DNA of 64,000 bases from Fistularia commersonii (Eukaryota > Chordata > Actinopteri > Syngnathiformes > Fistulariidae). Shown here in pieces: positions 22,201 through 36,100 of the stretch. The stretch covers positions 6,317,501-6,381,500 of the forward strand of contig JBBMNZ010000018.1 of NCBI GenBank assembly GCA_037954325.1, given 5' to 3'. The first letter of the stretch is position 1. The number at the start of each line of letters is the position of its first letter. The notes below the pieces were generated by a model. That model made no database searches. It had not been told where the DNA came from and was given only the letters and a program-made list of their open reading frames with translations. Both the position numbers and the translations under genes were made by a program.

Positions 22201-25200
22201 TGGCTGCTCTAAAGAATAAATCAACAGTTTCTGAAAGAAAATATTGCAAACAACCATTACAATACCTTGATGATTCCAATCTGTTTGAAGAAATCACCAA
22301 CTTCCTGCACTGTGACATCCTCTCCTAGTCCCTGAACAAATATGGTGTTGTTGTCAGAGTTATCTTGTTCCCCAGCTGTGGAAAAAAAGAGAAAATCTAT
22401 GTTTCAAATGCAGAAAGTCCTCGATGACCAACATAGTATCTATTTATAAGGAAATCTGGCTCACTGTGGAACTGATGTTCTAAAGTTCGCACTCAAAAAA
22501 AAGCTAAGTTATGACTTGCCTGATTCATCCCTTGCACTGTAGTCTCGAGAGCCTGTAACACAAGGCAAAGGGTGGAAGAGATTGGTTGAGCAACCACATT
22601 CTTAATTGGGGTATTCTACAGAATAAGATAATTTTAATGTCTATCAGTGCATAAATTGAGGAATCTGAGTCCAGTTATACATCCCTGTAAGGTGTTTTCA
22701 TACCAATGCATCACATTCCAACACCATTCAGCGCGGACACAATGTTTCGTTTTTGACCACCAAAATGTTTCCAGTTTAAGAAATCTTGTTCTCCTCGTCC
22801 CGGAACACCTCAGCCATTTAACATCAACTCCTGTCTTCATGCAACAAAACCATTATTTTAACATCTACGACTCCATGTTTGCCATATCTGAGGACATTAA
22901 AATAGGTGGATTCCCTTGAGATCTGAACATAAATGGTGGCATTCTTTGTTCCCCATTTTTCTTCCTCTTTCAACTAACTCAAGTTGTTTTCGCCCCCACC
23001 GACACAGTTCTGATGCTCGTCACTTACCACCGTAATTTTTGAAGCCACCACGGTCACCACCTCTGCAGAGGAAAAATTGGAGATATGATGGCTTTTCCTT
23101 TGTCCCAACTGAGAGCTCAAAGCTCCCCTACATCACCATCAGTATGCACTCCTGCCAGGGTGTGCGACTATGGTGGAAATGTCTCATACGAGGAATGTGT
23201 TAGTCTTTGACAATAGAGATCAATGGACAGATGACTGGGCAGCTCTGAACAATCAGGGCAAGTGTGTAGACAGTTACCACATGTCATGGGGTTCTCCATT
23301 TAAAATTTGGTACCTTTAGAAGAAACAGAACTATGTTGGATTCCAAAAGGCAAATTTGTACTAGAATATGAATAATAAAAATAGTCACATCTTAAAAGAT
23401 GTGAGGTGGTGTAGCAACTCCATAAGCAATTTTCCACTGAGTGTGCATTTATGAGATAATTCTACTGATGTCTGTCTAATGGTTCTATCACTTTGAACAC
23501 CTGTAGTATAAAATGTAGATCCATGTTAACAAAAAACATTATGTTCGCCATTGCAAAATACACAACACTTGAATGAAACCAGACTGTGAAGCAGTTTAAT
23601 ATATGGCTCCAGGTATAACTGTAATTTTAGTTGAGTACCGTGGTCCGCACTTGCTGGACTGCAATGCAAGCCAGTGTGTGTATGTAAGCCATATGTCTGC
23701 CAAAAATTTATAAATTTTTCAGTCAATAGTTTTTGACCTCATTTTCTTTAACAGTTTTTTTTCCAAACAAAACCAAAAAACACTCCAAGTTTGAAATACA
23801 GAACAGGCTATGGAAAGGCAGGGTAGGTTTTCAAAATGAAGTCATAACTCCTTAAATTCAGAAAGTAGCTTCTTGCCACTTTCATACAAAAAAAGGTATA
23901 ATTGTGCAAAGAGCAGTGAATGTACTCTTGGATGAGGTGCACAATTCACATTAACAACCCCAAACATTAGGGTATTTTCAAGATTATGCACAGGATTGCC
24001 CTGTGGTTTGGATAGTTTTCATTGAGCCATTTCATAATACTTTCGTATCCAAGCAGCCTCCAAAATGGGACACAAAATGCCGCACGGTAAGGGACAGAGA
24101 AAAGTTGTCAACTAGGGGTGTAACAATACAGTTGACTCAAACTTGTTGGCAAGGTCATACATTTAACCAAGAAAGAAGGCGAAAGGCTGAAGAGTTTTCA
24201 GTTACATTCTTTAAACACAAAAGTGAGCTGTCCAAAGGATCTCACACACACGCGCACGCACAGACTGTTTGACAAATCCCCCCCCCCCCAAAAAAAACAG
24301 AATAGCAATTTGTGGTCACTAGTTTCAACACAATCATTTGCTTCTTAAACCTACATCTTCAAACATATCATGACATAATGAAAGTCAGTGAAACAGTCCT
24401 TAAAACTAAACCGTTTTTAAAATGGTCACTCCTGTTTATGGTGAGCTGACAACAGTTTTACTGTCCTATTCTGTGATTCAACAGATTTTATATAGGCATG
24501 ATATTGTACTGTGGATACACGTTTTGCCTGGAAATGTACATGCATACAGTTGATCATTTCTTTAGGTTCAGAAACCATTTGTTCAGTCAATTCCTTTCTT
24601 AATCTGTTACCGGAAATATTATCTACATTTGATGGCAGCATCTTCAACAGACCAGTGAATCTTTAAACACTAAACAGTTGAGCACAACTGGAGATCAACA
24701 GTGACCGCTTACATCCAAATAATCATATCCATTGATTCCGTAATAGAAAATATTACAAATCCATTTCTCACATTTGGTCATTTTGATATTGTGGAAGTGC
24801 ATAGTTACACCCCTGATGTCAACAATTCTGCTTTATATATATCTAAACAAACCCTGTATCTGAAAAAAACAACCTGCCTAGTACTGTTGAAACTACTGTG
24901 TTGATGTTTAATGGGTTGCCATTATTTGAATTCATCATAAACATCACAATGAAAAACAGATCATGAATCATGAATCAAATCTAATTGGTAAACACATGAA
25001 TATGTGAATATATGAATATTTTAGCCAGGAATCAACACCAGTCAAGCTCTCATCTGCGAAAAGCAATTATCATCCAGGTTGACCAATAAATAAATATATA
25101 TATAAATCTACAAGTTCGAGTATCTGGAGCAGAGAAGATGAGAAGCAAATGTCATGCATGAGGTTTCTAGTTGATGTGCAATGAATTACTGACTGGCTTT

Positions 25201-27650
25201 AGATCATGCCTCGTATTTTACAGATTTTAAATACCTTGGGGGCAGTGGCATTGCGCAACTTACCCCATACCATGATGTCCGCCTCTTCCTCCGCGGTCAT
25301 ATCCACCACGGTCATATCCACCACTGCGGTCATAACCTCCACGGTCATAGCCACGACCCCTGCCCCTGTATCCGCCTCCTTCTGAGCGGTCTCCATGGTC
25401 ACGGCCAAACCTCCCAGCCTGACCACCACTTTCGCCTAATACAACAATATACATTGAGACTGCTGAAGTACCTCCATTAAGACAGCCAGTATCTTACAGA
25501 AAACATGAGTGATTTAATTGTCATTACCTTCATTCCACCTTCCGTAGTTGCTTCCACCTCCTTGACTATGACCACCATAACCACTGCTTCCACTAACCCC
25601 ACCTTGTCCCTGTCCACCAAAGGATCCTTGCTGTCCATAGCTGTCCCCACCTTGTCCTTGCCCACCATAAGATCCTTGTTGTCCATATGATGACGACTTG
25701 TCACCATATCTGTGAGTGGGCACAATAACAAAAAATGCATAAAAGTTGAAACCCAACAGCTAAAATCATGTACTTTGATATTTGATTTACATTCTGATTA
25801 ATGTCACCAACCACATCGTCATGGACTCAATCAGTCATGCTCACCAAAATTCAGTATTTCATCTTACCCGGGAGTTTCTTGTCCATAACTGTCATAGCTC
25901 TGCTGCTGCCCATAACCGCCCTGAGACTGCCCATAACCATCTATTAAAATGAATCACCAGGTTCAGAGCAATTTCATTGAGTGAATGTAACTGTTTACAT
26001 GTCAACTTGCATACCAAATAATATCCTTCTAGGTTTATTATTTATTGTTTCGTTTTTACAAACTGACCTGTTCCGCTTCTATCAGCAGTAACTATATGGC
26101 TTCACTTAGGACAGTAAAACAAGTATTTCATTGTACAGGGACACAGGTCTCCTGACTGCATATATGACAGTAAACACTCTGAATCTTGAATTGCAACCAT
26201 TGCTGGTTTATAACATTAAAGTGGTGTCTAGTTATTTTTAATTTATTATAACATTATTTATTTATTTATTTTACAGACACTCAAATAACAGTGTGCAGTG
26301 TAATACTGTACCTTGTGTCACAGCTTGCTGACCATAAGTACTGTAGCTCTGTCCACTGTAAGAGCCACTACCATTGCCTTGTCCGAATCCCTGAAAGAAA
26401 CACTTTTAACACTTAAGAACAAAACTATTTTAGAACAACATTTCAAATTCAATTTACAGAAAACTTTCCCTTATGCTAACTTTTTCAACAGGAATTACTA
26501 ATGTATTGTGAAAAACCAATAACTTCGTATTTAGAAGATTCTGTCTAAATGGAACCAATAATTGTCCTGTCTAGCAATAACCACTTCCTGTAAAACAAAA
26601 TGCAATGAACTACTTTTATATTACTATAATACTTTCTATATTTACTTGTCAGATAGATGATGGTACATTAATATATAAATCAGTATACATTCAGTTCAAC
26701 TTCGATATTCTGATGAATGACGTAATAACGACGGTTTAGCTACTCATACGTAACGATCGGGTATGTATGACCATACAAAAATGTACACAATAACTCACCT
26801 GTCCACTCTGCTGACTGCTGTATGATCCATAACTATAAAAAATAAGTTAAAACAATATTTTAAATTTGAGACGTTTATGCTGTTAAATAGGTTGATATGC
26901 TGAACGTTACCTTTGAGAGCCACCGTAGCCGGAATCTAGAAAAAATAGTAATAAATAAAGAACGTTTCACTTAAGGGTTATAGATAAATAAGGTATTTCT
27001 GAGAGATGTTTTGGTTAGATTAGGTTGACCACCGGCTACTAATTGCGCTGAAACAAGGAGGACAGAACGGGGTTGTTGGCTCAGTAATCCATTGAAAATG
27101 GCGGTCAATTCAGTCTGGGCTTTGGCTAAATTTGACTTAAACCCGTGCAGCAACGGTTTTGTAAAGTCACTACAGACGATAAATGCATTAGGTACACAAG
27201 AAATATATATAATTTGCTTCAACTTCGTTTCCCGTAGTCAATTAACTGAAAGCGGTTTTCGTTGTATAGTCGAAACATTAGCCATATACACAAAGAACAG
27301 TCATTGACAAAAACGTGCTAACTTAGCGAGCGGCTAAAGATGGCCGAGACAACGCACCTCGTTTGGTCAGCTAACACTCGTTTCACAACGGCTTGCAATA
27401 GATCAAGCGGTGTCTGAGAGGTAAACCATTGTCTACAAACTAGCATCTTACTAAGACGTACATCGGTTGAGGAAATACGCAAACGTTTCAGTTCAATGAT
27501 ACACTCCCTTAGATAGGTGAAGCCGTTCCTCGTGGCCTCGCGGTTTGTCGCTAACAACACTGCTAATCGGCCGACTTTTTGTGTTTTCTGAGTGAGAAGG
27601 CATGTTAAAGAAACAAGTGATCTGAATGTTTTCTACTCACCGGTGGCCAT
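19217..27650 (-). CDS. taf15: TAF15-like FET-family RNA-binding protein, complete, 16 coding exons
   Basis: Assembled by splice sites, all phases closing, into 431 codons. Exons, 5' to 3': 27650-27641, 26935-26911, 26832-26799, 26390-26312, 25940-25868, 25709-25528, 25435-25264, 23062-23028, 22552-22520, 22375-22266, 22106-21977, 20987-20898, 20814-20745, 20649-20567, 20368-20239, 19256-19217. Domains: a prion-like SYGQ-rich region (residues 1-134), RGG box 1 (about 135-191), an RRM (about 217-315) with NTIFVQGLGEDV and [20 protein letters not shown], a RanBP2-type zinc finger (DWPCPNSSCGNMNFARRQEC...C), RGG box 2, and the C-terminal RRERPY nuclear localisation signal (PY-NLS). The family binds RNA and joins TFIID/Pol II complexes in the nucleus. 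VGDFFKQIGIIK, MNFARR and 16 exons favour TAF15 over FUS or EWSR1; the RRERPY end is FUS-like, so a fus paralog is the alternative. Confidence 0.87.
20154..20183. repeat. (TA)n(CA)n microsatellite in taf15 intron 15
   Basis: About nine TA steps followed by about five CA steps, 55 bp from the 5' edge of intron 15. Confidence 0.85.
21385..21725 (-). pseudogene. Tc1-like transposase remnant in taf15 intron 11
   Basis: Minus-strand reading gives WPSNSPDLSRVE at 21,642-21,607, close to the Tc1/mariner WPPNSPDLNPIE block that carries the second catalytic D. Further decayed downstream sequence follows (DQLLMSRCQILLSDTLKYFQ at about 21,545-21,486). No terminal inverted repeats were located. It is a fossil inserted in the intron in the same orientation as the host gene. 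Confidence 0.65.
22518..22519 (-). other. taf15: GC-AG splice donor of taf15 intron 9
   Basis: The exon 9 to intron junction on the minus strand reads GAATCAG followed by GCAAGTCAT, a GC donor in an otherwise perfect consensus. No GT at this point keeps the frame with exon 10 (22,375-22,266). GC-AG introns are a known minor class of U2 introns and are often alternatively spliced. Confidence 0.85.
23028..23062 (-). CDS. taf15: taf15 exon 8, 35-nt phase-shifting exon
   Basis: Encodes GGDRGGFKNYG, joining RGG box 1 to the RRM-proximal linker. The acceptor is CTGCAG with the exon starting AGGTGG; the donor is GGTG followed by GTAAGT. Its length is not a multiple of 3, so skipping shifts the frame. 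By position and sequence it corresponds to FUS exon 7 (DRGGFNKFGG), whose skipping is known to autoregulate FUS through nonsense-mediated decay. The upstream intron (23,063-25,263, 2.2 kb) is by far the longest in this gene. Confidence 0.85.
26080..26205. repeat. LINE 3'-tail-like fragment in taf15 intron 4
   Basis: Contains TATTTCATTGTACAGG...ATATGACAGTAAACACTCTGAATCTTGAAT, the same type of tail as 31,405-31,515. Such tails belong to fish LINE 3' ends; the clade is uncertain. Confidence 0.45.
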
Positions 27651-27654
27651 TCTG

Positions 27655-27840
27655 CAAGGTCGGTTTGTTTCTCTCGTTTAGATATTTAAAACCTGCGTTA
27701 ACTGGTAAAATGTAGTAACCCGAATTCTGGTTACCCTGTAGCACTTCCCTTTTGAAGTTTCTTCTTCTATCGTTTTAAACCGTTGGCTGCGTCCTGAAGA
27801 AAGGGGCGGGTTAAAACGTTGAAACAATGCCCTGGTTGGT
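27655..27840 (-). promoter_or_regulatory. taf15: Probable taf15 5' UTR and promoter region
   Basis: Lies immediately upstream of the ATG at 27,650. A GC box (GGGGCGGG) is present at about 27,803-27,810. No clear TATA box at a standard distance was seen, which fits a housekeeping gene. The transcription start was not determined. Confidence 0.4.
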
Positions 27841-27849
27841 TAATCCTAC

Positions 27850-30100
27850 CAAAATCCGACAGTAGCACCAATTACATATTTCTGTCGGGTACCGTTGGGT
27901 TACTAGTAGAACGCCATTTACTGTTTGGAATACTTTTTGTAAAACCCCTAAATTTACTTGGCCAGCCAAGCGAACCATCTACGGATATTTCAAATGAAAT
28001 ATAGATTGTATTTGAGAGTGATAAGTGAGTTTCAACTGAATTTTGGTCCACAACAACATTAGAGTGGGGATAACATGCAGATTAATGAGTTAACAGGGTG
28101 ACACCAAATTGGCCAAATTACCTAATAACATTTGAATTAAACATGTTTGTTTCTTTTTTATTTTCTCTTTCATTGCAATAATTGTGATTATAAACCTTGA
28201 TGCTTTTCAAAGAAACATTGTCACATGAACATCACGGCTGCTTGATAGATAATTTATGATTGAAAGTTGATTGTTTCTATTTTTAACAACTTTAAATTAT
28301 TAATAAGTAGAGGATGTTTTAGTTGCCATTTCATTTTTTAAATTTTTATTTCACATGGCCGACCCACAACTCTTGTTTTAAACCTGTATTACTGATTCAG
28401 ATTGCACGCATATCTGTACCCACGGTATCTGGAAGTCCTGGTTTTATTGATTTTTTTCACCAATCCAACCAAGATCAACATTTCACTGGTGCAAGTGCAT
28501 TAATATATTTTCGTAAACTGTTGAAAAATTTGATAATATCAATATTCCAAGCCTAATACCTGATGTTTGTTGTACCAGACGAACAGAAATCTTAAGTTTA
28601 ACTTCTGTTCTTAGAGCTGACGCTGATGTTTTTAACTTGTTTACTGGCAGTAATTCAATATTCCTGTCCTCTGAATCTTCTTCTTACACCCAACAATAAG
28701 GAATCTAGGTGTGTGAAAATACTTCTTCGATGTATGTTTTTAGTCTAATTAACTACCATTGTTTTATCAGCTTCAAACTTAAAATGTAGCAAGTTACTAT
28801 CCCTAAAATATTTGCTAAAATAAGTAATTCATCAAAAAAGAATACTCAACCTGACAAATGGTATCGATTTTATTCATAAAAAATGCATGGCCACATACAA
28901 TCAAATAATTACAAAAAGTAATGAGACAAATGTGTAAATGATCTCAGATGCATTTCAAAGATGCAATATGAAGTTGTAAGGGCTTTAATGCTAAAACTAC
29001 AGTAGTTGTAAGGCAGTGCTGAAAAGGCAAAGACTATACTGAAACTGGTTGGAAAGTAATAACTTCATAGACTCTTCAAACAGGTATTAGGAGACATATT
29101 TTGGATAGGTGTTAAGTTGATTTCCCTGTAAAGTTCTGTGACTTGACAAATAAAAAAATCCCACAACTGCCAACCTTAGGCGGGTGCAACATCTTCAGGT
29201 GTTACTAATTTTCATAACACTGTTGTATCAAATTCAGAAAACAGATGTGACTTTGACTGGGAGGCCATTCATTGTATCAGATCTTAAATGTCGAATTTTA
29301 ATATTTTAGAAAGAACATCTACAAATGCATTTCCATCGATTAAAAGGCAGGACTATGTAAAGCAACACTCTAATTTTCTAACGATTTGCATATTTTTATC
29401 AATTTCAGTTCACTTAAAACGTTACTGCTTAAACTAAACAATTGCATGAAACCACATAAAATCCCTTGACATTTGATGAGCACCAAGTCCCTATGATGTC
29501 AGCTGGTTACACCTGTTTACTCAGATTTTTTTTTTTAAATCAATCTAATAATACAACAGGGTACTTTCAAAAGAAGTACTCTATTAACAAAAAGATAAAT
29601 TAGTTTACAGTTTTGAGCATGAGGATTCATTCTGAAATTTCCTTCAATAGGGACACATCATGGGTTCATTCAAGACAAAGTAAATTGTAGGATTGTAGTT
29701 TCTGGTGTTACATTAAACAAACTGAAAGTTACAAACAGCAAAATGAATAACATTCAATAAGTTTCATACCGATGAGTTGGAGGGACCATAAAAAGCAGAT
29801 AACAGCCAAACTGTTTAACTCTGTTTTAACTGTTTAATATTTTTCAGTTAAAAAAAAAGTTTGCTGCTGCTCACTTGAGGTCAGAGAAATATGAGTCAAG
29901 GGTTCAGATAACCATTGCAAACCAGGAAGAAACAGATTGAAACAGTGGGTGCATTTATTAAATAACCTACAGAGGTAGTGTTTGCCTCAAGATTATCTGA
30001 ATCACTTTGAATACAACAACTGCTAAATGTTTTTATATTCAATCCAGTTAAAAATAACAAAGATTAAAAGTTAAAAAAAGAAGAAACAATTGTCAGGTTA
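27850..30100. other. Interval between taf15 and por, including the por 3' UTR
   Basis: The por stop codon is at 30,110. Candidate polyadenylation signals on the minus strand are AATAAA near 29,955 and GAATAAAAT near 28,872, so the 3' UTR could be about 0.15 or 1.2 kb. The rest is AT-rich with no gene recognised. Confidence 0.5.
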
Positions 30101-30109
30101 TGATGGTCT

Positions 30110-33100
30110 TTAACTCCAGACATCTTGTGAATACCGACCCTTCGTCATCAATTTCTTGATATAATCTGTGGCCTGTGAGCGTGTCAAGCCTCCAACTTCT
30201 TCTGCTATTTCATAGAAGGCTGTCTGCACATCCTTTGCCATGTTTCTGGCATCCCTGAAAAGGGATACAACAAAATTGATTTAATATCCGTAATACGTTT
30301 TTCATCAGGGTCCGTACCACTTGTCCTCCACAACAAGATGCCATCCAGCTGTCGATGGGCAAGGTGCAAGGTACAGCCTTAAGTAGTTGCCATACAACTC
30401 GCAGTGTCAAATACAGAGGAATTCAACCATTCACACTTTTGGACAATTTAGGGGTTTTTAAACCAACTATATGTTATTGGGCAGTGGCAGGAAGCAGCAG
30501 AACCAGAGAGAGCCCAAGCAAAGAGAGTGATAGGCTGTACCAACTGTAAAGCCTAACACATCATATTGTAATTATAATTTAATGTTTTATTTGCATGACC
30601 TATTTGACTTGACTAGATTCAAATGAAGTCTGATCACATTCTCGGTCAAATTCTTAAGATTTTGAAAATCAAAGTGTTTAGGCTAAATATCAGCAACACT
30701 AAAATCAAACTGCCCCAATACATTTTACAGCAAAGTAGCCAATATTCAGTACTGTATATACTGAGAATAATAAGAATAAGAACAACTTTATTTATCCCGA
30801 GGGAAATTGTTGTGCCAGAGTTTCAAGTAAAACATAACAATAATAGATAATAGGAAGGAGGGAGAATAAGAAATACGAATAAAATATAAAGTGTCAAAGT
30901 TAAGGCTATAAAGTGTTTTAAGGTCTTAAAAAGTACAAAGATTTGAATATTCCCTTCAGCTGAAGGAAGAGGAATTAAAAAGTACTGTACTGTATATTGC
31001 ATATAATGAAATCTTAATCTGATTCTGCCATTTGTTAGCACGAGTAACAATAACTTTGTAGATTGACTTCAAAAAAATATAACTTGAATAAGGTTAAATA
31101 GTTATAAATAAAAAAATAGTTATAAATAGTTACATACCCGCAAATGTAGATATGAGCGCTTTCAGTGTGAATGAGCTTCCACATGTCCACCTTGTTTTTC
31201 TTCAAGAGGTGCTGCACATAAACCTTCAGTGTAGATAAGTACAAAATAAGCATTAAGGGCATTGTTTTTGTTACAGTATAGAAATTAATTATTTTTTACA
31301 CTCATGAAGCTTTAATACAAATAAAAAAGTATTTCAGGTCATGTGTCATCGATTAACTAACATGTAATTATTATGCAACTTTATAAGACTGTTTACACTC
31401 TTCAACCAGCACATATCCCAGTGCACTGCAGACATGAAAGTAGGAATTTCACTGTATGGGGAAACTTATTTTTATACTGTACATGTGATAATAAACACTT
31501 TAAATCTTGAATCTTGTGTATGTCCTTAACCACTGTGGTTTGTAATAAGCATTTCAGTCCAGTAAAATAATTACCTGAACCAGTACAAGACAAAAATCTG
31601 ATCTAAAATCAGCAACCAGAGCAGTTCATCTTCAATTGAAAAATTGCTTCAAATGCTAAAAATTATATATTCTATTTTTCAAGTTAATTATCTTCTTCTT
31701 CTTCTTCTTCTTTCCCTTTCAGCTTTTCCCTTCAGGGGTCACAACAGTGAAACAACCTTCTCCATCTAACCTCATTCTTTGTATCATCTTCTCTCACACC
31801 AACTTCTTTCATATCCTCTCTCATTATGTTCATAAATCTTCTCTTTTGTCTTCCTCGAGACATCCTGTCTGGCAGCTCCAATTCCAACATCCGTCTACTA
31901 ATACATTAACTATCCCTCCTCTGTACATGAATGAACCCTCTCAGTCTGGCTTCTCGGACCTTCTCTCCAAAACATCTAATGTGCCGTCCCTCTGATGGAC
32001 TAATTCCTGAACCTATCCATCCTAGTCACTCCCAAAAAGAATCTTAGTATCTTCATCTCTGCCTCCTGTCTTTTTGTCATTGTTACTGTTTCTAGGCCAT
32101 ACATCATCACTTGTCTCACCACTGTCTTATACACCTTTCCTTTCATTCTGGCTGATCGTCTCCCATCGCATAATACCCCTGACACTTTTATCCACCCATT
32201 CCAAACTGCTTGAACCCGTCTCGTCACCTCTTTTCCACACTCTCCGCTTCTCTGGATTGTTAACCCTAAGTACCGATACCTGAAATTCTCAAACTTATTG
32301 ATCTCCACTCCCTGTAGCCTCACCATTCCATCCAGGTTCCTCTCATTCACACACATATACTCTGTCTTGCTGCGATTAACTTTCATTCCTCTCCTTTCCA
32401 GAGCGTACCTCCACCTCTCTAGATTTTCCTCTACCTGTTGTCTGCTTTCACAATGTCATCCGCAAACATCATGGTCCATGGGGATTCCTGTTTAACCTCA
32501 TCTGTCAGCCTGTCCATCAGCACTGCAAACAAAAAGGGGCTCAGAGCTGATCCCTGATGAAGCACCATCTCCAACTTGAACATCTCTGTTTCCCCTACAG
32601 CACCATGTCCTGCACCTGTCTAACATACAGTACTTCTCTGCTACTCCACACTTCCTCATACGGTAGTGTTCTTCTCTTGGCACCCTGTCATTTGCTTTTT
32701 CTAGGTCTACAAAAACACAATGCCTCTGACCTTCTCTGTACTTCTCTACGAGCATTCTCAAAGCAAATACTGCATCTGGAGCACTCTTTCTAGGCATGAA
32801 GCCATACTGCTGTTCACAAATGCTGACTTCTGCTCTCAGGCTAGTTTCCACTACTCTTTCCCGTAACTTCATTGTATGGCTTATCAGCTTTATCCCCCTA
32901 AAATTGCAACAATTCTGCACATTCCCCTTATTCTTAAAAATGGGCACCATAACTTCTCCATTCTTCATGCATCTTCTCACTCTCTGAGATCCTGTTAATG
33001 ATCGAGTAAGGAACTCTACTGCTGCCTCTCCCAGACACTTTCATACCTCCATAGGCATATCATCAGAACCAACTACCTTTCCATTTTTCATCCTCTTCAA

Positions 33101-36100
33101 TGCCTTCCTCACTTCACTTGTAATTATCTCTTGATACTTTGTGATCTGCAATAATTACCTCTTCTACCGTTGCCTCTCTTTAATTTCCCTCACTCAACAG
33201 CTCTTCAAGGTACTCTTTCCATCTTCCCATCCCTCTTCTAGCATCTGTCAATACATTTCCCTCATTATCCTTCATCATCGCCCAGACCTGCTGTAACATC
33301 CTTTCCATCTCTATCTCTTTGTTTCGCAAACCTGTATAGATCACTCTCCCTCTTTAATGTCCAACCAAGCATACGGGTCATCGTACACCTTTTGTTTTGC
33401 CTTTGCTACCTCTATCTTTACCTCAGGCTGTATCTCCCTGTACTCCTGTCTGTTCTCTTCAGTCCTCTCAGTATCCCACTTCTTCTTTGCTAACTGCTTT
33501 CTCTGTATATACTCCTGCACTTCCTCATTCCACCACCAAGTCTCTATATCTACTTTCTTCCAGATGATACACCAAGTAATCTCCTATCTGTCTCCCTGAT
33601 AACATTAGCCGTAGTTGTCCAGTCATCTGGAAGCTCTCCCTGACCACCCAGACCCTTTCTCAACGCCTCCCTGAAAACCATGCAACACTCCTCCCTTTTA
33701 AACTTCCACCACTTTGTTCTCTGTGCTGCCTCTGTCCTTTAGATGTTCCTTGTCACCAGAGTCATCCTGCAAACCACCATCCTATGCTGTCTGGCTACAC
33801 TCTCACCTACAACTACTTTGCAGTTACTGATCTCTTTCAGGTTACCTCGTCCATACAAGATGTTGTCTACCTGTGTGCTCCTACCTTCGCTCTTTTAAGT
33901 TACCCTATGTTCCTGTCATTCCTTGAAAAAAAGTGTTCACTACAGCACTTTCCATCCTTTTTGTAAAGACCATCTGTGTTCCTAGCCTGTATACCAAATC
34001 TGCCCATTTCTTCTTCACTCCCTCCATTGCCTGCATCAACATGTCCATTGAAGTCTGTTAATGACAAATTATATACTATCAATATAACTAATTTGTAAGT
34101 TCTTTGTTAGACCTTGCTCATAATGTAAGTGGTCATTATTTTATGTGTGCCATCTAAAATAAGTAAAGTCACTACACAGAAAACACAGATGCCAAAAGAA
34201 TGGTCAAGGAAAAGATAGAATAATCAAAATCAGCCAGTATAATAGAAATAACTGAAGGCCAAACAATAATGCTAAAACATACACATCTGTGTGTTCAGAT
34301 TTTCTTGTAGTTAACTCTCTAATCTGGGATATCAGTTTCAAAAGTCCACGACTGCCAGTATGTGGGACACTACCAAGATTAAATCAAAGTCATAGGTCTT
34401 ACAGTGCCCGGGTTTGCACCATGAATAACTACTATTCCATTAATCTAATGAAACTGAAATGTTTCTAGATAACAGGATAGGGATATGGTTAAATCTACTA
34501 AGTCACAATATCTCAATCTTTTATACTTATACTGTTCTACCAGTATTTGAAATCTGTACCTTTTGCTCCTGGTCTCTAGAGAAGGCAACATTAAGCTGTG
34601 TTAACACCCCTTTGTTTTTCGCCTCTTCCAACTCCTCCTGGTATATGTAATCTGCATCCTTATGTCTGCACCCAAAATACATTGCGGTCTCTCCCACGTC
34701 CTTTCCTATAACGAAACACCAGCAAAAAAACAAACATGATTCGTTATTGCTGGGTAGATGGTTGTTATTGTTAGGTTCCTGCTCTTTATGCAGTATAAAA
34801 AAAATCTCTACCAAATAAGTGCAAGTCCTTACATGTCTCCCTGTTAAAATAACTTCCCATAATATATTAATTAGCTATATACAATTCACGTTTCAGAGGT
34901 CTATGAGATAATGAAGTAATTAATTATTACCAAAAAACTCGATACACAACTTGCCCTTTGAAGAAACATGACAAATTTTAATTTTTTTGCAAGGTTGTAA
35001 ACAACATAATGATGCAACTGAAAGCACCTTGCTGTTTGAGCCAGCCTCTCTCCTGGATGAAGCCCATGAAGGGGGCAATGCCTGTTCCTGGGCCAATCAT
35101 GATTACTGGAACTGTAGATTTGAAGGGCAGGCGAAACTGGGACTTGCGGATGTACATAGGAACAGTTGACTTGTGGCCATTGTCAGAGACCAGCTTATTC
35201 TTAAGCCAGTTAGTGGCCACACCCTTGTTAAAGCGGCCAGTCTTTGTCTTATATTCCACCACTACAGCACAGATGTGGATGCTGTTAGGGTGAACCTACA
35301 ATATAGAGGAATAAAATACAAAAGATTTCTCAAGTCCTTGAAACAAATAACTATGTTAAAACTGAAATTATACAAGTATTGATGAAATTAAAACATATAT
35401 CTGATTATCAGAAGGCTTCACTTTGATTAAATTATTTACTGCAATAAATTCTCATATAAAAACAGGTGTGGTAAGAGGGGACTTCATTGTTCCTGTCAGT
35501 AAAAGTATTCAGTCAGTATGGCCTTTCAGTATGACTGTACAGAAATTCACCGAATTTGCTGTGTCTGTTCGTGCATTTGTCTTCTATGTATACTCAATCT
35601 TCTTGTTCTTTGCATATATTAATACTGTATTGTGTTATTTTTTTCCCCTTCTATTCTTTTTCACCTTGTTTCTATATAGCTACTCTCTGGAAAACACTGC
35701 TACATTTTCAGAAATGTTCATAAATGCACAATGTCCAAGCCAATCAAACCATTTATAGTAATCATCATAATTACTATAATTTTAATAATAATAACTATTA
35801 TTGTTGTTGTGTTTGTCAGTTCTGGTATGAAAAAAATCAGATGTCAAAAAAAAAATCCTCTGTAATGATATAATGAGGACTACTTGAGTTCAATTTGTGT
35901 AAATGCTTACACAAGCTTTTGAGCAAGAAAGGCAATTTCATGCAGATAGTTTTTGCAAGTTTCCAGTCAGTATGTGAGGTAACTTCTGGAAATAACAAAT
36001 GTATTCAGACTTTTTCCAGAGACTTTGAAACTATATGGCAGAAAGATAGGGAAAGATTTGCAGAGATAACCAAAAAGGAAAGGATTATCAAAAAGTGTTT

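Noticed and set aside
22634..22919. Open frames on both strands in the taf15 intron
   Set aside because: No domain, in intron between exons 8 and 9; antisense pairing indicates chance.
25505..25690. Plus-strand Thr/Ser-rich frame
   Set aside because: Antisense shadow of the glycine/glutamine-rich taf15 exon 6.
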